From: Stenotrophomonas maltophilia
GTDB taxonomy: Bacteria; Pseudomonadota; Gammaproteobacteria; Xanthomonadales; Xanthomonadaceae
Length of the DNA stretch: 48,991 bases
Assembly (NCBI RefSeq): GCF_013464485.1
Contig: NZ_RAUX01000031.1
Span: 62,884 to 111,874 of the forward strand
Direction of reading: 5' to 3'
Made by a program: the position numbers and the translations under genes. Positions 17,079 to 26,936 of this stretch are shown in pieces; the first letter of the stretch is position 1, and each line of letters opens with the position of its first letter. The notes under the pieces were generated by a model. It made no database searches. It was not told the DNA's origin and saw nothing but the letters and a program-made list of their open reading frames with translations.

Positions 17079-17861
17079 TCAGCAGAACAGCTGCAGCACA
17101 TCCAGGTCGCCGTCGGCGAGGAAGTCCACGCACAGGCCCACCAGCATCAGTACGCCCGCCGTGCTTGCACCATGGGCGATGAAGATCGAGTGGGCCAGCG
17201 CGCGCGCCGAGCGGCCCAGCTTCATGCACACCCGCGCAAGGCTGCGCAGCCGCCCGCTGACCGCGTGCACGTGCTCGCGCACCGGTCCCTGGGCATCGCC
17301 CATCGCCTCGGCCATCATCGCCTGCAGGTGCTCGGGACGGTCGGCGTAGTACTTCGCCACGCCGTAACCGAACATCAGCCAGTCGCGGGCCTGCGCTTCG
17401 GACAGGTCCATCACTTCCAGCGGATCTTCCTCGAAGTCGATGAAACCCACCTTCTCACCGTCCCAGGTGAGATTGCGCGGCAACGGCTGGCCGAAATAGG
17501 CGCCACGCGCATGCGCTTCGGCGATGGCCAGCATCGCCGCCATCACCAGCCGGTCGCGACCGGCCTCATCGGCTTCGCGCAGGCAGGTATTGAACGAACT
17601 GCCGTTGTCGCCGATCACCAGCGCGGCATGCCCGGTACCCAGTACATCGGGCACGTTGACGCCCTGCGCCTGCAGTTCTGCCAGGCGACGGGCTTCGGTT
17701 TCGCGCGCGGCGTCGCCTCCGCGGTGCGGCGGCGGGCGCAGCGCATCCAGATGGAAACGGCGGGCGACAAAGTTGAGCAGGCCCAGGGCCAGCGCCCGGC
17801 TTCCCTTGCCGTACTGCTTCAGCCAGGCGCGCTGCCCTTCAATGACGATGGGCTCAACCAT
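17079..17861 (-). CDS. Bud32/RIO-like kinase-fold protein lacking the catalytic Asp
   Basis: A 260-residue protein of the kinase-like superfamily that is annotated in relatives as a Bud32-family subunit. The C-lobe is recognisable: the catalytic-loop region AYFGQPLPRNLTW keeps the Asn of the family but has Gln where the catalytic Asp of a typical HxD loop stands. The metal-binding DF motif follows in GFIDFEEDP. A candidate ATP-anchoring Lys is in AWLKQYGKGS. A hydrophobic helix ends the protein (STAGVLMLVGLCVDFL). It lies between fabH and fabD, where E. coli has no extra gene. ATG 17861 follows a strong AGGAGG site. It could be an active atypical kinase or a pseudokinase; the role is unknown. 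Confidence 0.8.
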   Translation of the reverse strand: MVEPIVIEGQRAWLKQYGKGSRALALGLLNFVARRFHLDALRPPPHRGGDAARETEARRLAELQAQGVNVPDVLGTGHAALVIGDNGSSFNTCLREADEAGRDRLVMAAMLAIAEAHARGAYFGQPLPRNLTWDGEKVGFIDFEEDPLEVMDLSEAQARDWLMFGYGVAKYYADRPEHLQAMMAEAMGDAQGPVREHVHAVSGRLRSLARVCMKLGRSARALAHSIFIAHGASTAGVLMLVGLCVDFLADGDLDVLQLFC

Positions 17862-17880
17862 GACAGGACCTCCTAAACGC

Positions 17881-17905
17881 GTTACGGCCCCAGAGGGGCC
17901 GTAAC
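17881..17905 (-). terminator. perfect hairpin downstream of fabH
   Basis: The arms GTTACGGCCCC and GGGGCCGTAAC (11 bp) enclose a three-base loop, 32 bases after the fabH stop and just before the ribosome site of the kinase-like gene. There is no T run, so partial termination or mRNA 3'-end protection is more likely than full termination. Confidence 0.6.
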
Positions 17906-17936
17906 GACAGACTTCACGTTGTCGTAACTTGCACCA

Positions 17937-18914
17937 TCAATAGCGCAGCAGGGCCGAACCCCACGTGAAGCCACCGCCGAAGGCTTCCAGCAGCAGCAGC
18001 TGACCGCGCTCGACCTTGCCTGAACGCACGGCGGCATCCAGCGCCAGCGGTACCGAGCCGGACGAGGTATTGCCATGCTTGTCGACGGTGACCACCACCT
18101 GGTCCATCGACATGTCCAGGCGCTTGGCCGTTGCTTCGATGATGCGCAGGTTGGCCTGGTGCGGAATCAGCCAATCCAGGTCGGACTTGTCCAGGCCGTT
18201 GGCGGCCAGGGTCTCGTCCACGACCGAGTCCAGCGCCTTGACGGCGTACTTGAACACGTCGTTGCCCTTCATGTTGATGGTGCCGCCACCGTTGGCGCCA
18301 TCCTTGAAGCCGGTCGAGACGCCGACCGGGTTCCACAGCAGCTCCTTCTTGCTGCCGTCGGCATGCAGATGGGTGCTGAGGATGCCGGTTTCTTCATCGG
18401 CCTTGAGCACGACGGCGCCGGCGCCGTCGCCGAACAGCACGCAGGTGGTGCGATCATTCCAGTCGACCATGCGGGTCAGCGTTTCGGTGCCGATCACCAG
18501 CACATGCCTGCAGTCGCCGGAACGGATGAACTTGTCGGCCACGCCCAACGCGAACACGAAGCCCGAGCAGGCCGCATTGACGTCGAAGGCAGGGCACCCC
18601 GCAACACCGAGCTTGGCCTGGATCAGGCACGCGGTGGACGGGAAAATAAGGTCAGGCGTGGTCGTGCCGACCACGATCATGTCGAGCTGCGAAGCGTCGA
18701 TGCCAGCCGCTTCAAGCGCGCGCAGGGCGGCGTTGTAGCCGAGGTCGCTGGTGGTTTCGCCTTCGGCCGCGATGTGCCGTTCACGAATTCCGGTACGCGA
18801 CTGGATCCACTCATCCGAGGTTTCGACCATTTTTTCCAGGTCGGCGTTGGTCAGGACTTTTTCCGGCAAATAGCTACCGGTGCCCGCGATCCTCGAGTAG
18901 ATCCGCTTGCTCAT
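17937..18914 (-). CDS. fabH: 3-oxoacyl-ACP synthase III
   Basis: A 325-residue initiating condensing enzyme that joins acetyl-CoA and malonyl-ACP. The triad is Cys116 (NAACSGF), His252 (PHQANLRI) and Asn282 (HGNTSSGS). Two ATG codons stand in tandem (18917 and 18914). The second is at a better distance from the AGGA site, so I start there. In E. coli plsX lies between rpmF and fabH; here only an 88-base spacer with a hairpin is found. Confidence 0.97.
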   Translation of the reverse strand: MSKRIYSRIAGTGSYLPEKVLTNADLEKMVETSDEWIQSRTGIRERHIAAEGETTSDLGYNAALRALEAAGIDASQLDMIVVGTTTPDLIFPSTACLIQAKLGVAGCPAFDVNAACSGFVFALGVADKFIRSGDCRHVLVIGTETLTRMVDWNDRTTCVLFGDGAGAVVLKADEETGILSTHLHADGSKKELLWNPVGVSTGFKDGANGGGTINMKGNDVFKYAVKALDSVVDETLAANGLDKSDLDWLIPHQANLRIIEATAKRLDMSMDQVVVTVDKHGNTSSGSVPLALDAAVRSGKVERGQLLLLEAFGGGFTWGSALLRY

Positions 18915-18968
18915 CATGTTTCCTGTTGCGCGGGCCGCCGATCACCGGCACACCCGGGAAAGAAGGCA

Positions 18969-18996
18969 AAGGCCGCTGCCCGGAGGCAGCGGCCTT
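18969..18996 (-). terminator. hairpin between rpmF and fabH (terminator/attenuator)
   Basis: The arms AAGGCCGCTGCC and GGCAGCGGCCTT (12 bp) close a four-base loop. On the minus strand they are followed by a T-rich but interrupted tract (TGCCTTCTTT), starting 10 bases after the rpmF stop. It could let rpmF be made in excess over the fab genes. Confidence 0.65.
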
Positions 18997-19005
18997 CCCG
19001 GCACA

Positions 19006-19200
19006 TCAATCTTCTTCGACGGCCGAGGTCTTGGTCTGGATGACCTTCTTGCCGCGGTAGAAACCGTCAGCAGTGATGTGGTGACGCAGGTGCACTTCGC
19101 CGGTGGTCGGGTCGGTCGACAGCTGCTTGGCGCTCAGGGCGTCATGCGAACGGCGCTGGCCGCGGCGGGACGGGGTAACACGGGATTTCTGGACAGCCAT
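19006..19200 (-). CDS. rpmF: 50S ribosomal protein L32
   Basis: A 64-residue basic ribosomal protein with the conserved MAVQ start, [11 protein letters not shown] and [17 protein letters not shown]. It contains no cysteines, so it is the zinc-free form. It is slightly longer at the C-terminus ([10 protein letters not shown]) than the 57-residue E. coli protein. It follows yceD after 107 bases, the standard yceD-rpmF pair at the head of the fatty-acid cluster. Confidence 0.98.
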   Translation of the reverse strand: MAVQKSRVTPSRRGQRRSHDALSAKQLSTDPTTGEVHLRHHITADGFYRGKKVIQTKTSAVEED

Positions 19201-19307
19201 GGGATTGCTCCAAACTCGGTTCGTTTTGCTTCGTCGTTTCGTCGCACAGGACGCCAGCGCCCAGCACACTTTTCGCTTTCGCCGCAGCCGCCGACGACAA
19301 CCGGCTG

Positions 19308-19817
19308 CTATTGTTTCTTCAATGCCGCCAATGCCGCGAACGGATTGGCCTTCTTCGTTTCTTCTTCGCTCGGCGCCCAGTCCTTGTCGACTGCTTCACC
19401 GTCGGGCGACAGCGGCACCACCGGCACCGCCAGCACCAATTCGTCCTCGACCAGATCCAGCGGCTTCAGCTGGCCATCTTCCGGCACCAGCAACGCCTCG
19501 TATTCCTCCGGCAGGGACGATTCCTCGTCCTCGTCGCGGATCAGGCCAAGCCTCTGGGTCACCTTCACCGGCAACAGGAATCGCTGCATGCTGCGCTGAC
19601 AGGTCAGCGGCAACGCGGTGTCGATGGTCAGTTCCACATAGGATACCCGCAAGACGTCGTCGCGACCGAATTCAAGCGAGTAGACACACTCGCCGTCGGT
19701 ATCTGCGACCAACCCCTGCAGGCGGGTCAATTCAGCCAGGGAGACCTGACCGTCGAAGCGCCTTCGCGCTACAACCATCCGCCAGGCATCCAGCGTTTCG
19801 GGCACGTTCGCGGACAT
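19308..19817 (-). CDS. yceD: DUF177/YceD family protein (23S rRNA accumulation protein)
   Basis: A 169-residue acidic protein of the YceD family, needed in E. coli for normal 23S rRNA levels. Conserved parts are [16 protein letters not shown] at the N-terminus, [28 protein letters not shown] and the C-terminal [11 protein letters not shown]. The family CxRC pair is reduced to one cysteine here (CQRS). The N-terminus aligns with E. coli YceD from the first residues, which supports ATG 19817. That start lies only 10 bases from the promoter -10 box, so the mRNA is nearly leaderless. Confidence 0.93.
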   Translation of the reverse strand: MSANVPETLDAWRMVVARRRFDGQVSLAELTRLQGLVADTDGECVYSLEFGRDDVLRVSYVELTIDTALPLTCQRSMQRFLLPVKVTQRLGLIRDEDEESSLPEEYEALLVPEDGQLKPLDLVEDELVLAVPVVPLSPDGEAVDKDWAPSEEETKKANPFAALAALKKQ

Positions 19818-19827
19818 AAGCCGCTGA

Positions 19828-19856
19828 ATACTAAGGATCGGGACGGCGGCTGTCAA
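19828..19856 (-). promoter_or_regulatory. sigma-70 promoter of the yceD-rpmF-fab operon
   Basis: On the minus strand a perfect TTGACA (19851-19856) is 17 bases from TAGTAT (19828-19833). Only 10 bases lie between the -10 box and the yceD ATG, so the transcript should start about 3-5 bases before the codon. Confidence 0.82.
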
Positions 19857-19930
19857 ATGCCCGCCATACAGGACTTGCCGCTGGCGCTGCAGACGGGCCA
19901 GACTGCCTCGCCCTGCCCCGGTATTGTCGC

Positions 19931-20500
19931 ATGCCACTGGTCCTGGCCTCCACCTCCCGCTACCGCCGCGAACTGCTGCAACGGCTGGGCCTGCCCTTCG
20001 AGTGCGCGCGCCCGGAGGTGGACGAAACCCCGTTGAATGGAGAGGACCCGCGGGCCCTGGCTATGCGCCTGGCCGCGGCCAAGGCGGCCGAGGTGGCCGC
20101 CCGCCATCCGGGCGCCTGGGTAATCGGTTCGGACCAGGTGGCGGACCTGAACGGGAAACCGCTGGGCAAGCCCGGCACGGTCGAGGTCGCCTGCGCGCAA
20201 CTGGCGGCGATGGCCGGGCAGACGGTGCGCTTCCATACCGCGATCAGTCTCACGCGAGACGGAGAATCATTCACCACCGTCGATCTGACCGAGGTCCGCT
20301 TCCGTGGGCTGGGCCAGGAGGAAATCGCCCGCTACGTGGCCGCCGAGCTGCCGCTGGACTGCGCCGGGAGCTTCAAATGTGAAGGCCTGGGCATCAGCCT
20401 GTTCGAAGCAATCGACAACCGCGACCCCACCGCGCTGATCGGCCTGCCGTTGATCGCCCTGTGCGGATTGCTGCGCCGGGCCGGGTTCGCGGTGCCCTGA
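19931..20500 (+). CDS. maf: Maf-family nucleotide pyrophosphatase (YceF type)
   Basis: A 189-residue Maf/HAM1-type enzyme. It contains the signature LASTSRYRRELL at residues 5-16, the DETP motif, the catalytic segment IGSDQVADLNGKPLGKP and the C-terminal DNRDPTALIGLPL. The pattern fits the YceF subfamily, which hydrolyses m7GTP and related modified nucleotides, rather than the dTTP/UTP-specific YhdE. It is divergent from yceD over 113 bases, as yceF and yceD are in E. coli. Confidence 0.93.
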   Translation: MPLVLASTSRYRRELLQRLGLPFECARPEVDETPLNGEDPRALAMRLAAAKAAEVAARHPGAWVIGSDQVADLNGKPLGKPGTVEVACAQLAAMAGQTVRFHTAISLTRDGESFTTVDLTEVRFRGLGQEEIARYVAAELPLDCAGSFKCEGLGISLFEAIDNRDPTALIGLPLIALCGLLRRAGFAVP

Positions 20501-20555
20501 GGGCGTGGCGCTGGCTGCTGGCACCGACCACGTACCCAGGCCGGACATGGACCGG

Positions 20556-20641
20556 GTAGAGTCGACTGCCAATCGACTATCGCGCGCAGCGCGGGGTTTT
20601 GCCGACGGCTGGAAGAGCAGTCGACTGACAGTCGACTCTAC
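20556..20641. repeat. SMAG dimer, inverted pair, between maf and the GT39 gene
   Basis: Units headed GTAGAGTCGACTG (left) and ending CAGTCGACTCTAC (right) face each other around an 80-odd-base structure with an inner GCGCGCAGCGCG palindrome. It lies between two convergent genes that show no other terminator, so it may end both transcripts. Confidence 0.88.
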
Positions 20642-20662
20642 CGACCTGGAGCGCGCGCCGCC

Positions 20663-22504
20663 TCAGCGCCTGCGGACCTCGAACGGCTGCTCCTGCCACT
20701 CCTCCACGCTGCCATCGCGGCCGTGCAGACGCAGGCCCAGCCAATGCCTTCCCGGCGCGAGCGTCGTGGTATCCAGCGACGCGTCGAAGCCCACCGCCGG
20801 ATGCTGCGGGTCGTTGCTGTCCGGCCACGTGTGGCGAACGTCGAACACACGTCCATAGCGGGCGTCACCGATCGATCGACCATCGACCAGCACCTCCACG
20901 CGTGCCAGGCCCACGCCATCCTTGAAAGCCCAGCCCTTGATCGCGAGCGCGCCGTCTACCGTCTCGCCATTGGACGGTGCATCCAGCCACGCCATCGCAG
21001 GTGTCACGCAAGCCCCTTCCGCGCGTTGCACCGGCAGGTGGAACAACAGGAATCGCTGGAAGCCGTGGTCGCTGCTGACCACCCGTGGTGCTGGCAACGG
21101 CCCCACCTGTTCACAGATGGCGTGATAGCGCTCGAGCAGATCGCGGTACCGCTGGTCGCTGGGCGACAACACCAGCAGCATCGGCACCGTGCGTTCGCCC
21201 TCATGCAGCAGGTCCCACTGCGCCAGCTGCGCAGTGCGGCCATGCTTGTCATTGAGCGGATGCGGCAGCACCTCGATATCGCCATTGCCCAGCTGGAAAC
21301 CCAGCTCGGCACCGACCTTGAAGTTGCCGGCCAGCAACCGCGTACCTTCCGGCATCTGTCGCAGCTCATCGCGCACTGCTACAGCCAGCGGCTGCCAGCC
21401 TGCGAAGTTGCGCGGGTAGTACTTGCTGCCGGCCATCTGCTCGCGCAGCGCCGGCGTGGATGCCACCAGGTAATAGCTGAAAGCCAGCACCATGCCCGCA
21501 CCTGCCAGCCACCAACCGGTACGGCGCAACCAGCGTGGCCATCCGTTGAGCACCACCGGCACCGCCACCAGCAGCGCCAGATAGCCCGGCAACGGCCAAT
21601 GGAAACTGATCCGCTCGACGTCGGTGAAGAAGCCAAGCAGGAAAATGCCCAGCGTGGACACGCCCCCTACCAGGCCGAAATAACGCCACTGCACGCGCGC
21701 ACCGCCACCACTACGGGTGCCTGCCAGGGCCACCTTCCACATCGCCATGCACAGGATCGGCGTGACCAGCATCGGCTGGATCACCAGGAACCACAGCCCG
21801 CCCCATTCAAAGGCCCAGGGATGGCGTTCGACCACCTGGAACTTCAGGCCGGCATCGTGGTTGTCCGCATTCCACGCCAGCAACGGCAGCCATGCCAGCA
21901 CCCCCACCGCCAGTGCGACCCACACGCGTGGATCGGCCAGCATGCGCCGCCCCTGCGGCAATGCCAGCAGCGCAATGAAACCGACACCGATGACACCGAT
22001 GAAACGATAGTGGCTGAGCGCGCCGATCAGCAGGCCCAGCGCCAGCTTCATGGCCGAAGATGCATCCACGTTGTGCAGCAGCCGCGCACCGGCGTGCAGG
22101 CAGATCACCGCCGCCAGCGCCATGGGGACATCCGGCACTGCCAGCAGGCCCAGCGTTGCCGACAACGGCATCAGCAGCGTGAGGCTGCCCGCCTGCCAAC
22201 CCGCCACGTTGCCGAACCACCGCGTGGCCGTACGTACCACCAGCAGAGGCAGCAGCGCGCCAATGGCCAGGAACGGCAGGCGCAATGCGAGCACGTGATG
22301 GCCGCCGATTTCCACACCCAGGCGGGCCAGCCATGCAGTCAGCCCAGGCAGATCCGAGTAGGCCGCAGCCAGGTGCTGGCCTTCCTGCCAATAGAACGCT
22401 TCATCGACGAACAGCGGCAGGCGCGCGGCAATGACCAGCTTGGCCGCTGTGACCAGCGTCCATAACCAGAGAAATATTGTCCGTGCGCGCTGTTCGCCCT
22501 GCAT
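20663..22504 (-). CDS. GT39-family membrane glycosyltransferase with C-terminal beta-domain
   Basis: A 613-residue protein. The N-terminal 370 residues have about ten membrane segments and the ArnT/PMT_2 signature LFVDEAFYW with the Asp-Glu pair at 34-35 in the first periplasmic loop. A soluble segment follows (EQMAGSKYYPRNFAG, LGNGDIEVLPHPLND). An Ig-like beta domain occupies about residues 500-613 (GETVDGALAIKGWAFKDG, LAPGRHWLGLRLHGRDG). Enzymes of this family move a sugar from a polyprenyl-phosphate donor to a lipid or protein in the periplasm. Donor and acceptor are unknown. The divergent MoxR gene starts close by. Confidence 0.88.
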   Translation of the reverse strand: MQGEQRARTIFLWLWTLVTAAKLVIAARLPLFVDEAFYWQEGQHLAAAYSDLPGLTAWLARLGVEIGGHHVLALRLPFLAIGALLPLLVVRTATRWFGNVAGWQAGSLTLLMPLSATLGLLAVPDVPMALAAVICLHAGARLLHNVDASSAMKLALGLLIGALSHYRFIGVIGVGFIALLALPQGRRMLADPRVWVALAVGVLAWLPLLAWNADNHDAGLKFQVVERHPWAFEWGGLWFLVIQPMLVTPILCMAMWKVALAGTRSGGGARVQWRYFGLVGGVSTLGIFLLGFFTDVERISFHWPLPGYLALLVAVPVVLNGWPRWLRRTGWWLAGAGMVLAFSYYLVASTPALREQMAGSKYYPRNFAGWQPLAVAVRDELRQMPEGTRLLAGNFKVGAELGFQLGNGDIEVLPHPLNDKHGRTAQLAQWDLLHEGERTVPMLLVLSPSDQRYRDLLERYHAICEQVGPLPAPRVVSSDHGFQRFLLFHLPVQRAEGACVTPAMAWLDAPSNGETVDGALAIKGWAFKDGVGLARVEVLVDGRSIGDARYGRVFDVRHTWPDSNDPQHPAVGFDASLDTTTLAPGRHWLGLRLHGRDGSVEEWQEQPFEVRRR

Positions 22505-22546
22505 TGCTCTATGGATAATCGAGTGGATTCCAGAATTGAGACGATC

Positions 22547-23500
22547 ATGCCAGCTTCGTCCCCCGATCCCAGCATGCTAACCGATCAACTGCGTCAGGCC
22601 CTGAGGGAGGCACAGGATCAGGTGAATGCACTGGTGTTGGGCAAGGTGCCGGAAGTCAGGCTGGCCTTTGTCGCCCTGCTTTCCGGCGGCCACCTGCTGA
22701 TCGAAGATCTGCCCGGCCTGGGAAAGACCACGCTGGCGCACGCGTTGGCCAGCAGCCTCGGCCTTGGCTTCCAGCGCGTGCAGTTCACGTCCGACCTGCT
22801 GCCCGCCGATGTACTCGGTGTCTCGGTGTACGAAGCCGGCAGCCGCCAGTTCCAGTTCCATCCGGGCCCGGTGTTCACCCATGTGCTTCTGGCCGACGAG
22901 ATCAACCGGGCACCGCCACGCACGCAGAGCGCACTGCTGGAAGCGATGGCCGAACAGCAGGTCACCCTGGATGGGCAGACCCATCCGCTGCCCGATCCAT
23001 TCTTCGTGATCGCTACGCAGAACCCGGTGGATCTGTCGGGTACGTTCCCGCTGCCGGATTCGCAGCTGGATCGCTTCCTGCTGCGGCTGGCGATGGGTTA
23101 CCCCAGCGCACAGGCCGAGCGTGAACTGTTGAGGGGTACCGATCGCCGAGACCTGATCGCGCGCGCTGTGCCGAAGCTGGATGACATCCAGGTGCGCACG
23201 CTGCGCGAAGCGGTGAACCAGGTGCATGCCAGCGACGCGCTGATCGACTACGTGCAGGCCCTGCTGACCCGCAGCCGCCAGCACGCCGGCGTGCGCGTCG
23301 GGCTGTCACCGCGCGCCGGCCTGGCCCTGCTGCGTGCGGCCAAGGCGCATGCATTGCTGCTGGGCCGTGGCCATGTGGTGCCCGAGGATGTACAGACCCT
23401 GTTCGTCGCGGTGGCCGGTCATCGCCTGGTGGCCGAGGCCGAGTCCAGCTCGGGGCCCGCACTGGCGCGGGCCATCCTGCAGACCGTTGCGGTGGATTGA
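22547..23500 (+). CDS. MoxR-family AAA+ ATPase
   Basis: A 317-residue MoxR ATPase. Walker A is EDLPGLGKTTLA (residues 53-64), followed by Walker B LLADEINRAP and the family segments ALLEAMAEQQVTLDG, ATQNPVDLSGTFPLP and SQLDRFLLRL. MoxR proteins are chaperone-like ATPases that work with DUF58/VWA partners. ATG 22547 was chosen; an in-frame ATG at 22511 would lie 6 bases from the divergent GT39 start and leave no promoter space. It is the first gene of a four-gene operon with DUF58, TgpA and Slp. Confidence 0.92.
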   Translation: MPASSPDPSMLTDQLRQALREAQDQVNALVLGKVPEVRLAFVALLSGGHLLIEDLPGLGKTTLAHALASSLGLGFQRVQFTSDLLPADVLGVSVYEAGSRQFQFHPGPVFTHVLLADEINRAPPRTQSALLEAMAEQQVTLDGQTHPLPDPFFVIATQNPVDLSGTFPLPDSQLDRFLLRLAMGYPSAQAERELLRGTDRRDLIARAVPKLDDIQVRTLREAVNQVHASDALIDYVQALLTRSRQHAGVRVGLSPRAGLALLRAAKAHALLLGRGHVVPEDVQTLFVAVAGHRLVAEAESSSGPALARAILQTVAVD

Positions 23501-23502
23501 GC

Positions 23503-24439
<937 letters not shown>

Positions 24440-24447
<8 letters not shown>

Positions 24448-26389
24448 GACCACACCCCCACTCGACCGCAATGCACGCAACTGGACGCTGGCCAGCGCGG
24501 CGCTGGCACTGTTGCCATTGCTGCTGCAGTTGCCGCCGGTGCTGGCTGGCGTGATCGCCGCCGCCGCGGTCGTGACCACGCTCCTGTCATGGCGGAAGGT
24601 GCTGCCAATGCCGGTACGCCTGCTGCTGGTACTGGGCATGTTGGCCGCCATCGTCTGGCAGATGGGCATGGTCCGCCCCGGTCGCGATACCGGTTGTGCG
24701 CTGCTGGCGGCGATGCTGGCGATCAAGTCAAGCGAACTGCGCAGCCTGCGCGACGCCCGCAGCCTGCTCGGCTTCGCCCTGTTCTCGCCGTTTGCGGCGT
24801 TCCTGCTCGACCAGGGGCCACTGACCACAGCCTTGGCCGCACTGGCCGCTGCCAGCGCACTGCTCTCCCTGCAGCGCCTGGCCCAGGATGAAGGCCACGC
24901 CGGCACCCTGCCGCTGCGTGGGCAGCTGCGCAGCGTCGGGCGCCTGCTGGCGATCGGGTTGCCACTGGCACTGGCCTGCTTCTGGCTGTTCCCGCGCCTG
25001 GCGACGCCGTTGTGGGGCATCCCAGAACGTGCCGTCGGCTCGCCGGGGCTGTCCGACAGCATGGAACCTGGCCAGTGGCTGGACCTGATGGCAGACGATA
25101 CCCCGGCGCTGCGCGTGCAGTTCTTCGGCCCGGCGCCCGAGCCGGCACAACGCTACTGGCGGGGGCCGGTGCTGAGTGCGTTCGATGGCCGCCGCTGGAC
25201 ACGCGACCGTGCCAGCGCGCGTCGGCCTGCGGCGATGGTCGAAGCCGGCGCACAGGGCTGGGACTACCAGATCGACTACGAGCCCACCGACCGCCGCCAG
25301 CTGGTGGCGCTGGACCTGCCCAGCCGCGCGCCGGCCGGCACCGCGCTGGATGCGGACATGAGCCTGAGCAGTGAACGCCCACTGGCCTCGCTCAGCCGCT
25401 GGCGACTGCATTCGGCGCCCCCGGTTCGCTTTGACAGCATGCTGTCACCCTACCTGCGGCGCGCGACGCTGCAGCTGCCGGCCGGCTTCAACCCGCGCAC
25501 CGCCACCCTGGCGCAGCAATGGCGGCGGGATGCCGGCGGCGATGACGAAGCGATCGTGCGCCGCGCGCTGCAGTGGATCACCACCGATTTCTCCTACACG
25601 CTGGATACCCCGGCGGCAGGGCGCGACCCGATCGACGAGTTCCTGTTCGGCTACAAGGCCGGCTTCTGTGAACACTTCAGCTCGGCCTTCGTGGTGCTGA
25701 TGCGCAACGCTGGCATTCCGGCGCGAGTGGTGACCGGTTTCGCCGGGGGCACCCGCAACCGCATCGGCGACTACTGGGTGGTACGGCGTATGGATGCCCA
25801 TGCCTGGGCTGAGGTGTGGCTGCCGCAGCGCGGCTGGGTGCGGGTCGACCCCACTGCGGCCGTGGCACCGGAGCGCATCCTCGACACCCTCGACGACCGC
25901 CTGCAGGCCAGCGCCGACAGCCCATTGCAGCAACGCTGGCTGCAGCTGGGGCAGATGGGCGACTGGCTGCGCCGTGGCTGGAACGATCTGGTGCTGTCCT
26001 TCGATGCGCGCCGCCAGCAACAGCTGCTCAAGCCGTTCGGGCGGGAAAACCTGGATCCCGGCCAGCTGGTCGCTGGCTTCGTGGTGGCCGCACTGCTGGC
26101 GCTGGCGTGGATGGCCTGGCTGCTTGCACGCGGCGAGCGCGAACGCGACCCGCTGCTACGCACCTGGCATCGGCTGGGACGGCGCTATGCCCGCCTTGGC
26201 CTGGCCCGTGAACCGCACGAAACCGCACTGCACTGGGCACAGCGGGTCCACCGGCAGCGCCCTGACCCGGCCCTGCTCGCACTCAGCCAGCGTTTCGCCG
26301 ACGCGCGCTACGCTGGAACTTGCACCGACCTCGCTTCATTATTGCGGGACCTGCGCAGGCATCGCCCGACTTCCGGAGCCTCCCCATGA
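24440..26389 (+). CDS. tgpA: DUF3488/transglutaminase-like membrane protein (TgpA family)
   Basis: A 649-residue protein with several N-terminal membrane helices, a large periplasmic transglutaminase-like domain and one C-terminal helix (LVAGFVVAALLALAWMAWLLA). The papain-like triad is intact: Cys410 in AGFCEHFSSAF, His454 in DAHAWAEVWL and Asp470 in RVDPTAAV. In Pseudomonas aeruginosa TgpA is essential and probably acts on the cell envelope. It overlaps the DUF58 gene by 8 bases, and its stop (ATGA at 26386) overlaps the start of the Slp gene. Confidence 0.93.
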
Positions 26390-26913
26390 ACACCAAGTTC
26401 CTCCTCACCGCTGTGGCCACGCTGGCCCTGTCGGCCTGCGCCACGGCTCCCAAGCCGCTGCAGGGACAGTTCAGCCTGGTCTCCCCGCGCGACTCGGTCG
26501 CCACCCAGCAGGTCGGCACGCCGGTCCGTTGGGGCGGCCGCATCATCGAAACCAAGCCCGGCCAGGGCGAGACCTGTTTCCAGATGATCTCGCGCCCACT
26601 CAACGCCAGTGGCCGCCCGAACACCACGTCGTCCGACGCCAGCGACGGCCGCTTCATCGCCTGCCGCGCCGGCTTCTATGACCCGGCCGTGTTCGAAGCC
26701 GGTCGTGACGTGACCTTCATCGGCAAGATCGATGGCTACCAGAACACCCGCATCGGCGAGTACGACTATCGCCTGCCGAAGCTGTCGGCCGATGTGATCT
26801 ACCTGTGGCCGGAACCGCGCCAGGTTGACGTGGTGCCCTACCCGTACGGCCCGTGGGGCCCGGGCCCGTATGGCCCGTACTGGGGCGGCTACGGCCGTTG
26901 GGGCTGGTGGTGA
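26386..26913 (+). CDS. Slp-family outer membrane lipoprotein
   Basis: A 175-residue lipoprotein. The signal peptide ends in the lipobox LSAC with Cys18. The mature part carries Slp-family features: GTPVRWGGRIIETKP, ISRPLNASGRP, SDGRFIACRAGFYDPAVFEAGRDVTFIGKIDG compressed into short motifs, then IGEYDYRLP and VIYLWPEP. The last 25 residues are an unusual Tyr/Trp/Pro/Gly tail (PYPYGPWGPGPYGPYWGGY). The start codon overlaps the tgpA stop in ATGA, so it belongs to the moxR operon. Slp proteins are linked to starvation and envelope stress; the role with MoxR/TgpA is unknown. Confidence 0.9.
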   Translation: MNTKFLLTAVATLALSACATAPKPLQGQFSLVSPRDSVATQQVGTPVRWGGRIIETKPGQGETCFQMISRPLNASGRPNTTSSDASDGRFIACRAGFYDPAVFEAGRDVTFIGKIDGYQNTRIGEYDYRLPKLSADVIYLWPEPRQVDVVPYPYGPWGPGPYGPYWGGYGRWGWW

Positions 26914-26936
26914 TCACCAGCGCAGACGTATGACGG

